Shown: positions 11,813 to 26,700 of the stretch, piece after piece
How positions within the stretch are numbered: the stretch's first letter is position 1
Layout: each line of letters begins with the position of its first letter
Assembly (NCBI GenBank): GCA_013398295.1
Contig: VZSF01001080.1
Coordinates: forward strand, 1 to 64,000
Source of the DNA: Chionis minor
Lineage: Eukaryota > Chordata > Aves > Charadriiformes > Chionididae
Direction of reading: 5' to 3'
Length of the DNA: 64,000 nucleotides
Made by a program: the position numbers and the translations under genes
Notes under the pieces: generated by a model
The model's database searches: none
The model's input: the letters and a program-made list of their open reading frames with translations, nothing else
What the model was told of the DNA's origin: nothing

Positions 11813-13536
11813 CATAACTAAAACAAAAGCTCGCTCCTTTTTGCTGGCACAGAATGGGCAACAGAACCCAAGAGCTCTCATTAGGGACCGGGCGCTCTGG
11901 TGATAGGAGCAGTTAAGTTAATTTGTACAAACCCTTTACTTAAATTCCTTGCAAGAATCTGTTAAAGCTCAACAAAGATGAAAGTAAGTTTGTAATAACC
12001 AAACTACAGGAATTACAGACTAATTACTTGAAACTCCTGCCTCTGTATTACTCCTCTATGGTAGGGTGTACTGCGTAGCAGGCAAAATGTGCCATCAAAT
12101 CATGAAAAAGATCCAGGCTGAAAGTAACCTCTGGACGTCTCGTCCCACCTCCAGCTCGAAGCAGGGCTTGCCTCGGCCACACTGCTCATCCCAGCTGGGA
12201 TCCAGGAAGCCAAGGTATCAGCAGTTCGACACTTCAGGAAGCACCAGAGGACTCCACAGTTATCAACACGAAGTGAAAGCCACTATTTTAAATTTAACCA
12301 TAAAGATGGCATTTCCTGCGCTAGCACCGAGCTGTAGATCAAATGTTAATTCAGAGGTTTTGTCCCAGGTAGAAAAAAAAAAGTGAATTTATGTTCAGAC
12401 ATTTAAAACACATGCTAAGAACTCAAACTGAACAGTGAAGATACTTCTTTTAGAATTGTATACCGTCCAGTTTATCCCCAAATTTCTGAAATCCAGATGC
12501 AGATCATGCTGGTGAACTCTAATTAATTCCTGCATTTTCTCCCTGAAGGCATCAGCTAGCAATTTTGAACACTTTCACGAGCTGCCACAGATGCACAAGT
12601 TACAGCCTTCTCTCTCAAAAGCCAGACCATTTTTAAATATGGACCTGTACATACATTTTAAAACCACAATAATGAGAACACCTTTTAAAAACACATTTTA
12701 ATTCTGGTTGGACAGAATCCCCATTGAGATTACCGATTTGCATAGGCAGTTTTTTTTCCGCTATACCAATGGGAAGAATCGCAATTAGGCGCTGAAAGCA
12801 GCAGCTACAATGCCAGAAGGATTGCTGAAAAATTCAAGGGAACCAAGCCAAAGCACAAGGATGTTAACAAAACATAAAATTGTGCACCCCTGAATTTAGA
12901 TGTTCAAAATTCAGACGATGAGAGAGATTACAGTACTTTGAATTTTACTGGATGCACAATTAGGAGAGGCACAGAACTGAAGACTAATGCAGCGCCCTGG
13001 CTTGGACGTTACCTAGCAGCCCTTGCTTTCGCACACAGGTTAGCACAACACTTACAGATAAAACTCCTGGCAAAACCGACAATAAATATAACTAAGTTAA
13101 TGCACAGGAGATAAGCCTGGGCATCAGGGAACCACACTGCACAGGCAAAGAGGTATTCCTGCGATAAAAAAATGAGCGAACTAAAAGAACAAAAATGTCT
13201 GAGCATCAAAACACAACAAGAAGAATGAATTGGTTCTCAATTAAAATGCCAAGAAATTAAATAGTTTTGTGGTAGAAAAAGGTTTCTAATTAACAGCAAG
13301 TTTATGGAAAAAAAGTTTACTTAAAACACAGTCCAAATGCTTCCTAGTATCTTTTGTTAATAGTTTTACCCTTATTAAAAGAAATACTCTCTGAAAACTG
13401 AAAGGAATTTTAAATTAAAATTTTAAATTAAAGACATTTTAGAAGAACATTGAAACTGATGGAAAAGCTAGTTAGACTTTTGTATATAATGTAGGATGCA
13501 GGTCATAATGGGGTCTCCCTCACCTTTAAAAAAAAA

Positions 13537-13556
13537 CAACCAACCAACCAACCAAC
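13537..13556. repeat. (CAAC)5 microsatellite
   Basis: Five copies of CAAC follow a run of nine A's and precede a C-rich stretch. Confidence 0.85.
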
Positions 13557-16500
13557 CCCAAACCAGCCCAAGCATCTCTAATTCCCCAACACTGGAATTT
13601 CTGTATTTTTTTCTTAAGGAAAAGGAAGGACGGGGCCATTCCATCACGAAGTTATTAGATGAGTTATAAAGACTTTCTGTGTAATTCATGAACTTGGTCT
13701 TCTTAATCACCAGTAACATGAATTCGCGATGGTGGGTGGCAGACGCGGGGGATTATGGAAACCTGATTCTGCACAAGGGTACTCGGAAGGTGCAGATACA
13801 ACTTCCTGGGGCGGCTGCACAAACACGGACAATACAAAAAGAGACAAGCACGCGCCAGGTGGTAAAATCAAATTCTTCAGTATCCAAACAAAAGCACAAT
13901 AAAAATTACAGGTGAAAGCTTTTACAGCACTCAGACTCAAACATTAACTAGGGTTTAATGGACAGTGCGGAAATAAGTCTGTAGTAACATTAGCAAATGG
14001 CCTGATCACAGACAGCTGGCTGATAAATAAAACATAAAAGGCTTTTATTTCAAGGTTTCAGTTGAAGAAAAAGACTGGGGTTTTTTGCGGAGTAAGACAA
14101 CACTGAGTAATTCTTCACATGAATGCTGAAGATGAAAATGGGGAGAATTAAAATATGTCTTTAAGGGCATCTTCTGTGATTCCACAGCACATTTAAGCAA
14201 CACAAACCTCAGAAAATCAGCTTCCGTTTTGCTTTCATCACACTTGGGTGTTACTGCAGGATATCAACGGGCAGTTGTGCAGGACTAGCGATGTCACTTC
14301 TTTTCCATAACATTTTATCTGTTTAGTAAGCTCCATCAAAGTCACAGAAGAATACAAAGTTTGAACTACACTTGCAGTAAATTAGAAATGTTTTATTCAT
14401 CAGTTAACTCACATGGCCATCCTGAACAATATCTATCTCCCTTAAAGTCAAACAGATTTTTCACATAATAAGGACAATTAAATCTAAAAACCTGGCTGAA
14501 AGATACCAACAAACACGAAGCAACACTAATAGAGAAAGATTCCACAAAGAGGTAGCAGGACTTATAACTCCTCAACGACATTTTAAGTACAAGGAATAGA
14601 TCACTGACAGAAGGTAAAAAAAAAAGACTAATACAGACCTGCCACAGATCCCCGTTTCCAACAGGATAAATAACTACCTTGCTTCTCACCTGTATTATCT
14701 CATTGCCAGCCCCACAGTTAACGCATCTTACTCTAGAAGAAAAGCATCTGTATGAAGACTGGCACGCAAAGAGAAAAACAAATTCAAATGAATTTATTTA
14801 CGTGAAAGTCAGACCAGACTGACATAAACAACATGACTTCACAGGAAACTAACAGAGATCCATGGGTACAAAATACAGAAATTCAGGTATACAGGATAAT
14901 CCATACAGAATAATCAAATTCACCGTATAGTCAAACCCTTTTGTCACTACAAGAATGCTTCATATAATTAATTTCTAGTATTTTGTGTAATCTAGTTTTA
15001 CATGTCTTGTTGCCTTAATTTATTTTTTCTGGTAATCCACATCATGTCTTCTTTTAATTTTCCCTGAACACCTCTGTTTATTCATATCCACATATATTAC
15101 GCACTGATATATCTTCCATGATGTCTGCACCCTTAAATATGCTTCTGGTAATTGCTGGCATTTTTTACTTAACAGTTTAATCAGTTTTAACAAATCCTAA
15201 TACATCACGTACAATATACTCAATGCTCTTTAGTGGCATCTTTCATTCAGTAAATGAACATGGCCACAGCGATGCGTCCTCAAGCTGTTTCCTTTATGCC
15301 CCTCAAAAGCCAATTCTATTATTCAGACACCCGTCTGACTCATTTTGGCTAATGCAGCTATGTTGCTTTTGGTTCCAAACACTGGCTAATGTTGCCCAAG
15401 TGCTTCTTGTTCAATGATATATCCCAGAAAATAAAAATCTCTGAACTATACTATTCATTTCCTAGTACTTTATTGTATGTACTATAGATTCAAAGCAATG
15501 TCCTTAACTTTGGTTTAACTGGAGCTGTGGTCCTTCACACATCCTGTTATCCCTGAAGGGAGTTAGGCGAAAGGGTCACTATCCAGGAAAGGATACGGCA
15601 TGATCAGATATTCCTGTTCATCCAGTAGCTCCTGAATGTGTTTTAGTCAAAATGATCTGTGTTAGAAAAAGGTCTTTGAAGTATTTAAAATGTTTTCCAT
15701 ACTACGATCAGTTGTGAAACAGTCACTCTCTCTTCCTCCTATGGTATAGCAAAACCTGCATGCAAAGCTCAAAGAAAGAGATGCAATAAAGAACCGAGAG
15801 GTTAAATCTGTTCAAATCAGATCATGTCGTCACAGTGAACTGAAGAACCCATCATTTTCCCCAGTTCATTAAAAGCAGCAACACTGCCAGCTCGCCCTGT
15901 TGTTGGTCACTGCCATTCCTATTGACTGAGTGTGTAAATTAAAATAAGTACTCTGTTTAACTATCCCAAGTACAACTAGGTAGCTTTTTTCCTTATTTAG
16001 AAAAACATTTCCTGATTTTATTGGAGTATATTGTATCTTAGTAGATGACAAAAATGATGAAACCTCTACCGCTAAAGAACATAAATCAATTACTAGATAA
16101 ACCAGGCAAAGGAGCATAGGTAACAACCAGGAATCTGGAATGTTAATGACTGTATTACATCACCATATTTCAAGATCTAGGATTAATAAATACAACTAAC
16201 TTTTCTATCACAACTATACTAACGCTATCTAAGAAACAAAAATTACAGTAATTAACTCTTTAGTACTAACAACCTGTCCAGTGTTGTGTAAAACATCAAA
16301 GTTAACACAATTCCTGTGGGAAACATGTAAGAGGAATGGGAAAAGGAGGACAAGATGACAGTGTAATGTCTCTTCACAGAATCAGCTGTAATTTAGAAAT
16401 CAGAATCTCCTCTGTCATTGTGAAAAAAAACCCTTGTAACATTTGGCAGAAGGCAACAACACACAGCATGTGTCTCAGCCTGCACAGATTTCAGTATCTG

Positions 16501-16657
16501 TATTAATGTTAAGGGATGCAGACGTGAATGAGGCAAAAAATGCTTAAAGTAAAATAGATCAGACTCTTCCTGCAGGTAATAAACAGTTGCAATGAATTTA
16601 GTTTTTCTCAAAGGTAAGCCCAACTTCTGAAAATCTGTTAAATTGTATTCTGAGAAT

Positions 16658-16719
16658 TAAAATACAATAATACAATAAAATAAAATAAAAATACAATAAA
16701 ATTAAAATACAATAAAAAT
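16658..16719. repeat. AT-rich simple repeat, (AATACAATAAA)-like
   Basis: Irregular tandem units built from AATACAATA and AATAAA run for about 60 bases. This is low-complexity DNA; the AATAAA hexamers inside it should not be taken as polyadenylation signals. Confidence 0.75.
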
Positions 16720-17743
16720 GTACAATTTTTGCTGTAAATACTAACCATTGTACACCTATTTAATTCTTACAGCCTATGTCTTTCAGAAAGACTGAAAGTT
16801 TTACATAATTCCTGTTACACTTAAAATTTAGTTTCAAGCTCTTCAAAGAACCACCACCACTTCCAGAACGCTACAGCTCTTTTGATGCTGTGCCTGATGG
16901 GTACCTCGCTGTAATCCATCTTTGTGCTCAATGTGCAGAGCAGGATTTTTCTTCATTTTGGGGGGGAGGTTCTGCTTGCCCCAGCACCTCCTGCAGCGCA
17001 GCTGCAACCCCAACTCAGCCTTCTCGCAACCCAAGGGCTGCGCTGCTGATGGCTCAGAAAGCATCGAGGCAAGCCACGGTGTGAAACCGTATTGCAGAGA
17101 ACCTAATTAGTTTTAATTCAGTAAAAATAACCGTTCTTTCTCCCTGCAATGTGTAGCATCACGGATCCCACTCTTCACATCTAGTGAGTAGAAATTTCTA
17201 TTGACCAGCAGTGGGAACATTATCAATTGCAATGGCATTAAAATTGAGTGTATCAAGACGAGCTGCAAAACAACCCCTTTGGGAACTGCGTAGCTCTGTA
17301 CTACAGTCTTGACTCTTGTCCTCCCCTACAAAAAGTGAAAACAGGCTTTGGCATAGACTGAGTGTCCTTTGACTTTGGCTTACACAAAAGCAGTTAGTAG
17401 CAAACTACCTTGGTCCATTAAGTGTGAGCCAGGTCCATTCTCTCGTCTATATACCTGCAGGGGAGAAGTATTTAGGTAACATGAGTATCCTTTACTACAC
17501 GCCGCTGGGTGAATGAGAGGGGATACGTATATGATGAGTAGGTAACAATTCAGACCTATTAAAGGCATTAAATTTCTATTTGAGAAGCCTTTAAATAAAG
17601 TGTTACACAAAACCTCCTCCAATAACCATGGCTGTGTTCTATACAATTCTTTTGTGAAGGAAAATATATTTCCCTGAACAAGAGATCTTCACCTTTAAAG
17701 AGGCTAAGTAGTATAAGGCCAGAGACTGCCTGCTTTGTATTCA

Positions 17744-20700
17744 CTATTCTACTCCTATGGCTTTTTTGAATTCAGAATTTTGTGGCTCCAAGATGTCATA
17801 ATAAACTCTACTTTTATCAAAGTTTTCTCGGATGTAAAGCAAATCTTCTACAGAATACACATCTTCCTTTCCTGTCCAAACAGTGAGACTGTACCTATAT
17901 CAAAAAAATAAAAAAAAAAGGAAAAAAAGAAGAGAGAAACAAAGAAAGAGAAAAAAGAATATGTTATTATCTTAAGATAAAACATGTAAGACAGAAAGAC
18001 ATTGCAGTAATAAGCTCCTAAAAATATTTTTTTTCCTCATTATGGAGGCAAGTCACTCAATTTGGCTCCACTTAGTGTTGACATTCTTGCTCCTAAAGCT
18101 AAACTTGCTAGAACTTCTCAAGGCCTGTCAAATTTTTACACCACCCTACACCACCCAGACAATTTATCTGTAGCCTGGTCCTTGTGTGAACTGTTCTGCC
18201 AAACCTAGCAAGGAATAAAATAAAATACCCTAGGCAGATATCCAGCAAAGAAATTTAACAGGCTGAGCATTTAAAGTTTGACAAAGTAATACATGGTCAA
18301 CAAGCAGAGCGTTATAACAGAAAAGGCAATCTCAGTTACAAGTGATTTTCATACTCTATGTTTGTCACCTACATCACATGCAGTACTACCATCCAATTAA
18401 CTGAATGTATCTTCTGTATTTTATCCCACATACTTTTCTCACTAATTGCAGAGACTTTATTATAACTAAAAAAATGAAGAACTTCGAAGCATCTTTTAAA
18501 GTTAAAAGCATTACCTGTCACAATCTCTACATGACAAACACTTCATTTTCCCCCTTTGTTTATTAAAACTGTATTGATCTAAAATACAGGTAAATAAGAA
18601 TTTAGTTGTATGTCAGCAAAACTGTCTCAGGAATTTCCATGTTCTAATCATGCCACTAAGAAAAATCAGGATTTCTATATAGAAATAAAAGAGAAAATTC
18701 TACTATTTCAGTGGGAATGAGGCTTATATCCAATGAGGACATATTTGAGAATGGCACAATTTACAAAACATACTCTTAACAAAGCAACATTTGAAATTGA
18801 TTTCCCAGTTTCAAATATTTAATTCCAATTTCTCAATTCCCCACTATAAATGAGAAATAAAAGCCCTTTATTTTTTCCACCCTGTTGTCTCTAATTACTT
18901 AGACATTCTCCATACAAGTCACTGTCTTAATTTTTCTGTCTTGGGCTTTCACCTTGGTTGGTGCTTAAGGAACAACTTTATGAAAGTGCAGGTAGGCAGA
19001 GTATGAGAAAAAGAGGAATAAAAGACAGTACATACAAAGCAGGCTTTACTCTCATCCTATTACATGTAAATACATTTTTTCTATGAAATTGTCATGGATT
19101 TGTGAGAACTGTTTTTAGAAGGAAATAATAAGTCAGTGTTTGGAAACCACTGAATGTATTTCAAGTACCTAAGCAAAATCAGCTTCGTCGCACACTCATT
19201 AACTTCCAATCTAAAAATCACCATTAATTTTTTTACATGATTACAGAAAATATAAATACCAAATCAAATAAAAAGTATTGATACAATATAAGTACTTAAA
19301 TGTAATTAATTCCAAATTGCAACATCCAACTCCTTGGTCTATTTAACTTCATTAGTCTTACTAAATATTTGTAGTGCAACTGGATTACAAACCTACACAA
19401 GATGCACTACCTGTAATAAGTAATTTTAAAAGAGGCTTTTGGAATTTTCTTATTTTAAAGAAATTAAGAGCGACCACTTCTGTATGACAACACGATGTAG
19501 GAACTGAAGGAATTAAAGAACTGAAGGGATGATCTGGAAGAAAAAATATTTTCACCATAATTAGGATAAGAACGATCACATAACTGTGCTACATTTATTA
19601 TGAACAACCACGTGCCTTTGTAATAAAAACAGATAAAAACAAAGGCCCTCAAACTTACCTATCTGACTGTTGCGTTAACCAACACAGCTCAGACATTGAC
19701 TGTTGTACTAATGCTGCTCTTACAGGGAAAGTTACAGGCTGGGAAAGCATACTGCATATCCGAGCCATTTCTTTCACCATCACCCAGTTGTAGCCTACAA
19801 TAAAGGTCATTTGATTAAAAAGAATTCGTCAGAAATAAAATCCATGAATTCTAGAATGGTTAGGTTGCAAGGTAATACAAGTACAAATACGGGTTTTGTG
19901 AAAATGACATAACTCTGCAGTGAAATCACTAAATCATTATAAATAAAAAAAGGTCATTGTCCCAGAGGAGAAAAGCAATACTAATATGGAAGTATCAACT
20001 CATTTTGTAGATCTTTATTTCTACAAATTGCAGTGTTGTTTTACATGCAATATAGAATGTGGCATTTTCTAACGTCCAGGAAATCATATCTTTGCTCTTA
20101 CTCCAAAAAACAGTGCTACCATTGACTTCAACGTGGACTGCTTTTAACTTGACAGTGACCCTTAAAAAAAAGAAACATTTTGAAAAAATTTACAAAAAAA
20201 AAAGTGTGAATGCAATAGAAGACTTTGAATTATAGAGAAATGAAGCATGTAAACATTTTGTACTTAACAGATGTTAAAATCAAGTAATCTAAATGCTTCA
20301 AGTGCCTGCTGTTGAGATTTTTACGAGCACTGGAGCTAGTTAAAACAGTATTTAATATTCTCTTATTTCTACAGGCTATAAGAATCTTATCTTCAATAAC
20401 AACAGTTAATATTTTTTTTCCTCAAGTACTCATATGCAATGTTAAGACTGAAAAGACTTAAAGCACATCTTAAAGAAACAGATTTTATTGGGCAAACAGC
20501 AGATTGCAGTTGAAATCAGTCAAGTAAGCAGTTTTTCTCATGTCTTATCCTTAATTAGCATTGTCACAAACTGAAATTAAGAATGGAGATAAAGCTACAT
20601 TTATTAAAAAAGATTACTCAATGCAGTATTTCCAGTACATTATTTCCGGTAACTTTTTGCTGCACTGAAAATACTTTGGACAAAGTACTACATACTTTGG

Positions 20701-23700
20701 TAAAATTACTGTACAACATAGAACAAAATCCTCCTAACACAATGTTAACTCTTGCTAATGAACAATTAGCAATTTGGAGAGGTGTATAATTTTGCCACTG
20801 TAGTCACACAAAATACTGGTGGGGACTATGCTACTGCACACAAAAGCTTGTGCATTGGAGTAAAACACCCTAAGAAAGCAGCTATGAGAACTATGAGAGG
20901 AAGCCTGTGAAAAGGACCCTAAGGTGACAGTTACCAGGATCTAAATTCAAGTTAGGGATTAACAATAAGAAACTGCAATTAGTGTCTCAAAACTGAGATG
21001 TTAAAAAGTTACTAACATCAATAAATTGGAAAATCTATTGGAAAAAATCAGTTATTCAATAGAAATTAAATGTTAAAACTAATGCTGATCTACCATTTGG
21101 TTTCAGTTATCTACTGCAAAAGCACATTGATAAGAGTTTTAAATATCCAGCTAATCTATTTTCCTTCAGTAAGTGTGCTAGAATTCCGATTACCAAACCA
21201 ATACTCCTAGGATTCTGGGAGCAGACTACCTGAAATAGGGCGTAAGCAATTTGTCCCTAAAAATCCCTCAGTATGTGTGAATGAGTTGAAGAACAAAATA
21301 CTATTTAATGGCAAAAACATCAGGTTTTTTATACAGTTCTTTTGCAACTCAAACATTGAATTAATGGTTGTAAGACAGTATCAAATATAGATCAACAAAG
21401 AAAATAATTCTTCTTACATTCACTCTTACTTTCAAACTGACCAGGTGGCATGTAATTTATTTTAAATCAATTATGAAACTAATTTGGAGAAAACAGACGA
21501 TGCAGTGTAAGCACTAAACGCTCTATCTTTACCTTCATTGCGTTTGCCAGGGTGCCAGCCAGTTGTCCATCCCAGCGATAAGGTTACGTTTGGGAAAAAG
21601 GAAGCGACAGTGTCGAGGAATCCTTTTGCATCCACTACAGCACTATTTCCGTTCGGTCCCGGTAGGATATCAGCATTGATCCAAACAGGTTGTCTCAAAT
21701 GCTGCTCCACATGCTGAAGAAGCTCCAAGGAAGGCCGTACGGCTTCTAGACTGTACCAGTAACACAGGGGTGAGATGAAACACCTCACCCTGGCTGCAGA
21801 TGGGAAACGGACAGTACATATGTATATATGCTAATGACGCTGTCCCCGTGAGCCAGAGAGCTAATGCTGATGACTCTTTCCACCATAAGGTGACCGTTAC
21901 TGTGGTGTAGAGTAGTGTAAGCCTCTTGTTTCCCTGCTGCCCAATATGAACTGCTTCATGGCTTTTATCACCCGGCTCTTCTAACTCCTGACCTGTTGAC
22001 ACTTCAACGTTACTGAATTCTTAGGAAGGATTTTAATTAAGGAAGCCACTGTAGGCTCTAACACTTTTGTAGTGGTTGTTCCCAAGGCTGCAAAGTATGG
22101 CATAGTAGCAGCAGCATGAAGAATTCTGCCTGTCAGACAGCCATCCTACAGCTAATTATTAAGTATGAGATGTAGTCACTTCAGCAACCAATGTAGCACC
22201 ACTTGTAAGCCTTTAACAAAACCTCTTAAGTCACATATTCTCTCAAATGAGGAGAAAAAGCATAACTAGAAGGCAAACAACCACCTCTACTCACCAAAAC
22301 TTCCAAAACAGCTCTATGGCGGACGGAAAGGAAATGTGGAATAATGGGGAAAAGGAATGAATGCCAAGAAAATACATGTATTTTTTCTCTCACAGCAAAT
22401 TAATTAACATTATGTAACATTCAGGAATTTAAAACCATTATGGTCAGCGTTATGATTTCCTTACTAATAGCAAAGACCTGTGTTTTCTCCTGCAAGTCAC
22501 AAAAAGCTCTGAATAAGCCATCTGCTAGCTTTTGCTCAAAATCTTGCAGTGACCCGATACAGAGCTGAGCCAACAGAAAATTCTTCGTGTCGTTCTGCAG
22601 GATTAGTTTCCCGTTTGACATCCTAATCTGGTCCCTCCGGGTGTCACAGGAGCACCAGGAAAAGCAAGGAGAAGAGAAGGCACTGCAAAGAGCAAGGAGA
22701 GGATCACAACTGCTAGAGCTTACGCAGATACAAGCCACAGGCTACACGCTCCATGGGTGCCTGTTTGAACACAGTTGATGGTTAACTGCTACCATCTCTT
22801 CCCAATTCCCAATTCCCAATTCCCAGGCCACTGTATCTCCAGCCTCTTACACCAGCGCTGATGCTTGCCTTAGCAGCAGTGTGTGAGTTCAGGGACTTAA
22901 AGCAGTCAACAACTATTCTCATTGTTTTTGGAGGGATAGTTCTGTACCAAATTATTTACTAAACTGGTTCATAATGAGGTCAGATGAATCGCATCAGGAT
23001 TTGGGGACAAAAATGGGAATGGCAGCCAGCTGTTACATTAGGTTATCTTTAAAGTGAAAAACCACCCTGAGCTGCCCGTGTTATTCCCTGTAAAAAGTCA
23101 TTTTGTACATTTTAACTTCTGTGTCGATGAGAAAGCTGCACAGTGGCAGGAATTCCTCTCAACACTTTCAGTCAGCATTAGCTCAAATCTTCTTAGAGAA
23201 AAGCTAGTGATGGCTGGAGTTAACATTATTGTTTTAAACCTTTCTCACACTGTCTGAGGCCTGAGCAGCTCACATTTTCCCATACACAAGGGACTGTCAA
23301 AGCCAGTGGAATGCCTTCCTTTTTACTACAAAGTACAAGAAAGTAAACAGAAAAAAGGCCAAAGCAGCATCTCTTGAAATGAATAAGGAACACCCCAGGC
23401 AGCACTGGTTTTGTTGCACGGCATTTGGAAAATTCAAATGTATTGCTGACTACATGTTGAATGATTCTGGCATTTCTGAAGTGGGACTCTGAAGTCCTTC
23501 TGCAGAACACATTAATTCTTACACATAAACCCAGCAGGAAATGTGATTATGTGGCTAATCAAGCTGACAGAGTGGAAATATAAAAAATATTTCTTTTTAA
23601 GTACTGTTCAAATAACCTTCAGAACTTCAGTAATGGTATCCAAAGAAATAGCATTCAAAAGAACATCACCCTCTGTATCACTCATTTGACTATATCTGCA

Positions 23701-26700
23701 CTGTGTGCTTGTATTTTTTAAACGCTTTTATGCAATTAGACTTTTATAATGCAACATAATTTTAAAAGCTTTTTTAAATCGCTGCACTTGGCTGCAAATT
23801 CCTTGTGGAGAAATAAGAGGCAGATTAATTTACACAATAATTAAAACGAAAAAAAACCCCCCACAAACTCCAACAACAAAAAGACCCAAATGTCTACTTC
23901 TCTGTCCTTTCCATTCTCTGTCCAGGCAGATTATTTACAGATTCTGTTAAGAACAGAAGGATTTAGCCTGCCCACATTTTTTGTATTTTCGTGAACTTTC
24001 ACATGAAAACTGTGATTGCATGACACAGAAAACATGCGTTTCTATAGCATACTTAGGCACTGGTGAAGCTGCTTTTAATGTGGAGGTGGATTCTCCCTCT
24101 GCTGCAAAAATAGACATTATACATGCAAATTCAGACAAAGCTAGGAGGTGCAGAGATGTATGTCTGAAAATCACAGCTCACTTTGAACCCTATTTCAAAC
24201 TTTTCAAGGCAATCTCATGGGAGTTTTCAGGTTTATTTTCCATTAAAGACAAGGAAACAGCTAATGGTAAAATTGTAAATGAACCTCTCAAAATTTAATT
24301 AGTAAGTCAGGCCAAAGAAAATGAATTTAATTCAATATACACACATTACTACACAAAAAGCAAGACAACTTTTTTGTATTACAAACCACGCTGAAGAAAT
24401 CCAATACCACATCATATGTGCTATGAGATCAAAGCAGTACACCTAATTCTTGAATTGAGACATCCCCAATAGATTGTTAATATTCGAGATGATCAGAACA
24501 GAATTCCTCCCTTTGGGAGGAGGGGTGTGGGGAAGCTCTGGGAAAATACGGATATTCATGCTAGTATTGGATGATGTTTCTAAATGACTAAACTTTAGGA
24601 GACCTAGAACGGAAGCTGGCTTTTCAGCAAGCTTTTCAGAAGCTCCTTAAAAAACCTTGACACTTTCATTCCCCTTCCATGGTAGAGAATGACACCAGGA
24701 AAACTGGATGACAGCAGGAGACACGTGTGCTGCCAGAGACCCAGGGGGCTCAGCCCCACGTGCAGCCTGGGAGCCACTGTCTTGACTTCCCAGTCGGAAG
24801 GTTGTCCTTCCGAATTTCTTTCCACAAGCAGAAAACTCACAGGAGCTTTCCAGATAGGCACTATCATTTCAGTTTTCCCAATGGGAAAACTTTGCTCAAT
24901 AGCAACCTGGTAACAAATTCATCAAATATAAAATAATTATTTGTACTTCAAAACACTTTTAAAGCTTTTATTCTTTAAATACATTTAGTTATACTGATTA
25001 CGTTTCACTGTGTTTTCTGTTCAGGAAGGAATACGTTATACTAAATTGCACAGCAAGAAAAAGTTTGGTCTACCATCGCCAAAAGACAGCGCTACCTGTA
25101 AAACTTTAATTAGTCACAAGGAATATAAAAATCTTTTTGTCTTGAGATACCTCTTAAAATCCAGCTTGATGCCTTTATCTGTGTGGACAATCTCTTTTAG
25201 CCACTCCTGCAATGTGTTGTCACTGTCTGTTTCAGGTGGATGAGCCATGATGGGGTCTCCGTTTCCTCCTGTGCCACCACGAAGAAGAACATCTGCTTCT
25301 ATCATGTGAACATCACCTGTTGATTTAAAAAAAATAATGCTCCAACATGAGCAATTCAATAGTTCCAGTCTCCACTTCAGAGTCACAATTACAGGGCAAG
25401 ACTTTCTACACTGGACTGTGCACTCTTTACTCCACAAAGATCACACAGTGTAAGCTGCTGCCCACAAAGCAAGAGATGTGTTTCTTTGGGTACTAAACTC
25501 TGGAATATACAAGCACGTGAAAATTGATTTTTGTAGATACACTTGGCCAAGTAATCATGCTTTTTTCAGAAGAAGAGCAAAATGAGTATCCAAAATGTGA
25601 ATTAACTCTTGCTAAATTTCACATCTGTTCCTCTTACAACAGAGTTCCAGACAAAGCCTTCTAAAGAAAAGGTGACCAGAAGATTTTAACAGTGGCAGAG
25701 ACTGAGTACTCCCCTTGTCTCATTCTCAAAACTGACTTGCCCAACTCAGCCGAAACTTTAAAAAAAAAAAAAGTCAGCCAGACAGCCAAAAACATCTACC
25801 AGGGAAATGGCAGCTGAAACACGAGACAAATGGGTGGAAACCTCAGGAATGCTGCAAGAGCTTCAAAACAGCTTTCTATAATGAGAAGTATTCAAGAGCC
25901 TGGGCAGTGCTACCAGCTTTGCAGAGTTCAATGTGTGCAGTTACTTAGACTGAAATAATAGTAAAAATAAATAATAATTATACAGTAAATAGAGAGCAAA
26001 TTACATAAAAATTTACTTTAATAAATTTCACATTTTCCCAATGTTCACATAAATTAAATCAAAATTCACTAAAATAAACTGCTCCCAAATAACCTGAAAT
26101 ACCTTAATCATCTCAAACAAAGCAGAGGGAGAAGCAGCAACTAAACTGTCTTGTAGAAGCCAAGAAGTATTACCCAGCGTGTTACAACATTACACGATTT
26201 CAAATCACCCCAAAAAGACCTAGAAGATCCAGGGAATCCCTGTTTCAGGAAGACGGGACAAGTTTTGCAGCACAGCCCTGCCCAGGCGGTCATGAGCAGC
26301 TGTCCCCAGAGGAGGTAAAGCCAGCCTGAGGGTTAGGACAGCTTCCCATGAGTTCGGCTCCACCGCTGGCTGCCCTGGCGTTTGGCACTGGTACTGAACC
26401 TCATCTGAAGGAGAGAGGGAGGGAGGCAGGGAGGAATGGATGGATGGATGGATGGATGGATGGATGGATGGATGGATGGATGGATGGATGGATGGACAGA
26501 CAGCCTTTTAATCAGTTTCCATTTTCTGTTTTCCCTAGCAGATGCACCAATGGAAGCATCGGCGTCCTGGAAAGGGCGACCTGCCATGAGGTGAAAGAGG
26601 AGACCAGCTTGACCACCGCTGTCCAGGCTAGCGTATCAGGGAGCTGCGGTCTAACCCCAGTATGACCACAGCAGAGAAACATGTTTTACCGGCAGACGGA

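Larger units (their letters stand above)
11813..17743. other. Intergenic DNA between ANKRD34B and FAM151B 3' ends
   Basis: The two genes converge across this gap. It is AT-rich with simple repeats (listed separately) and no supported exon. The right part, next to 17744, should include the FAM151B 3' UTR; I saw no clear minus-strand AATAAA close to the stop. Confidence 0.5.

Noticed and set aside
24735..24755. CCCAGGGGGCTCAG as a second CTCF site
   Set aside because: It shares the G-run but mismatches the core at several positions, unlike the site at 63911.
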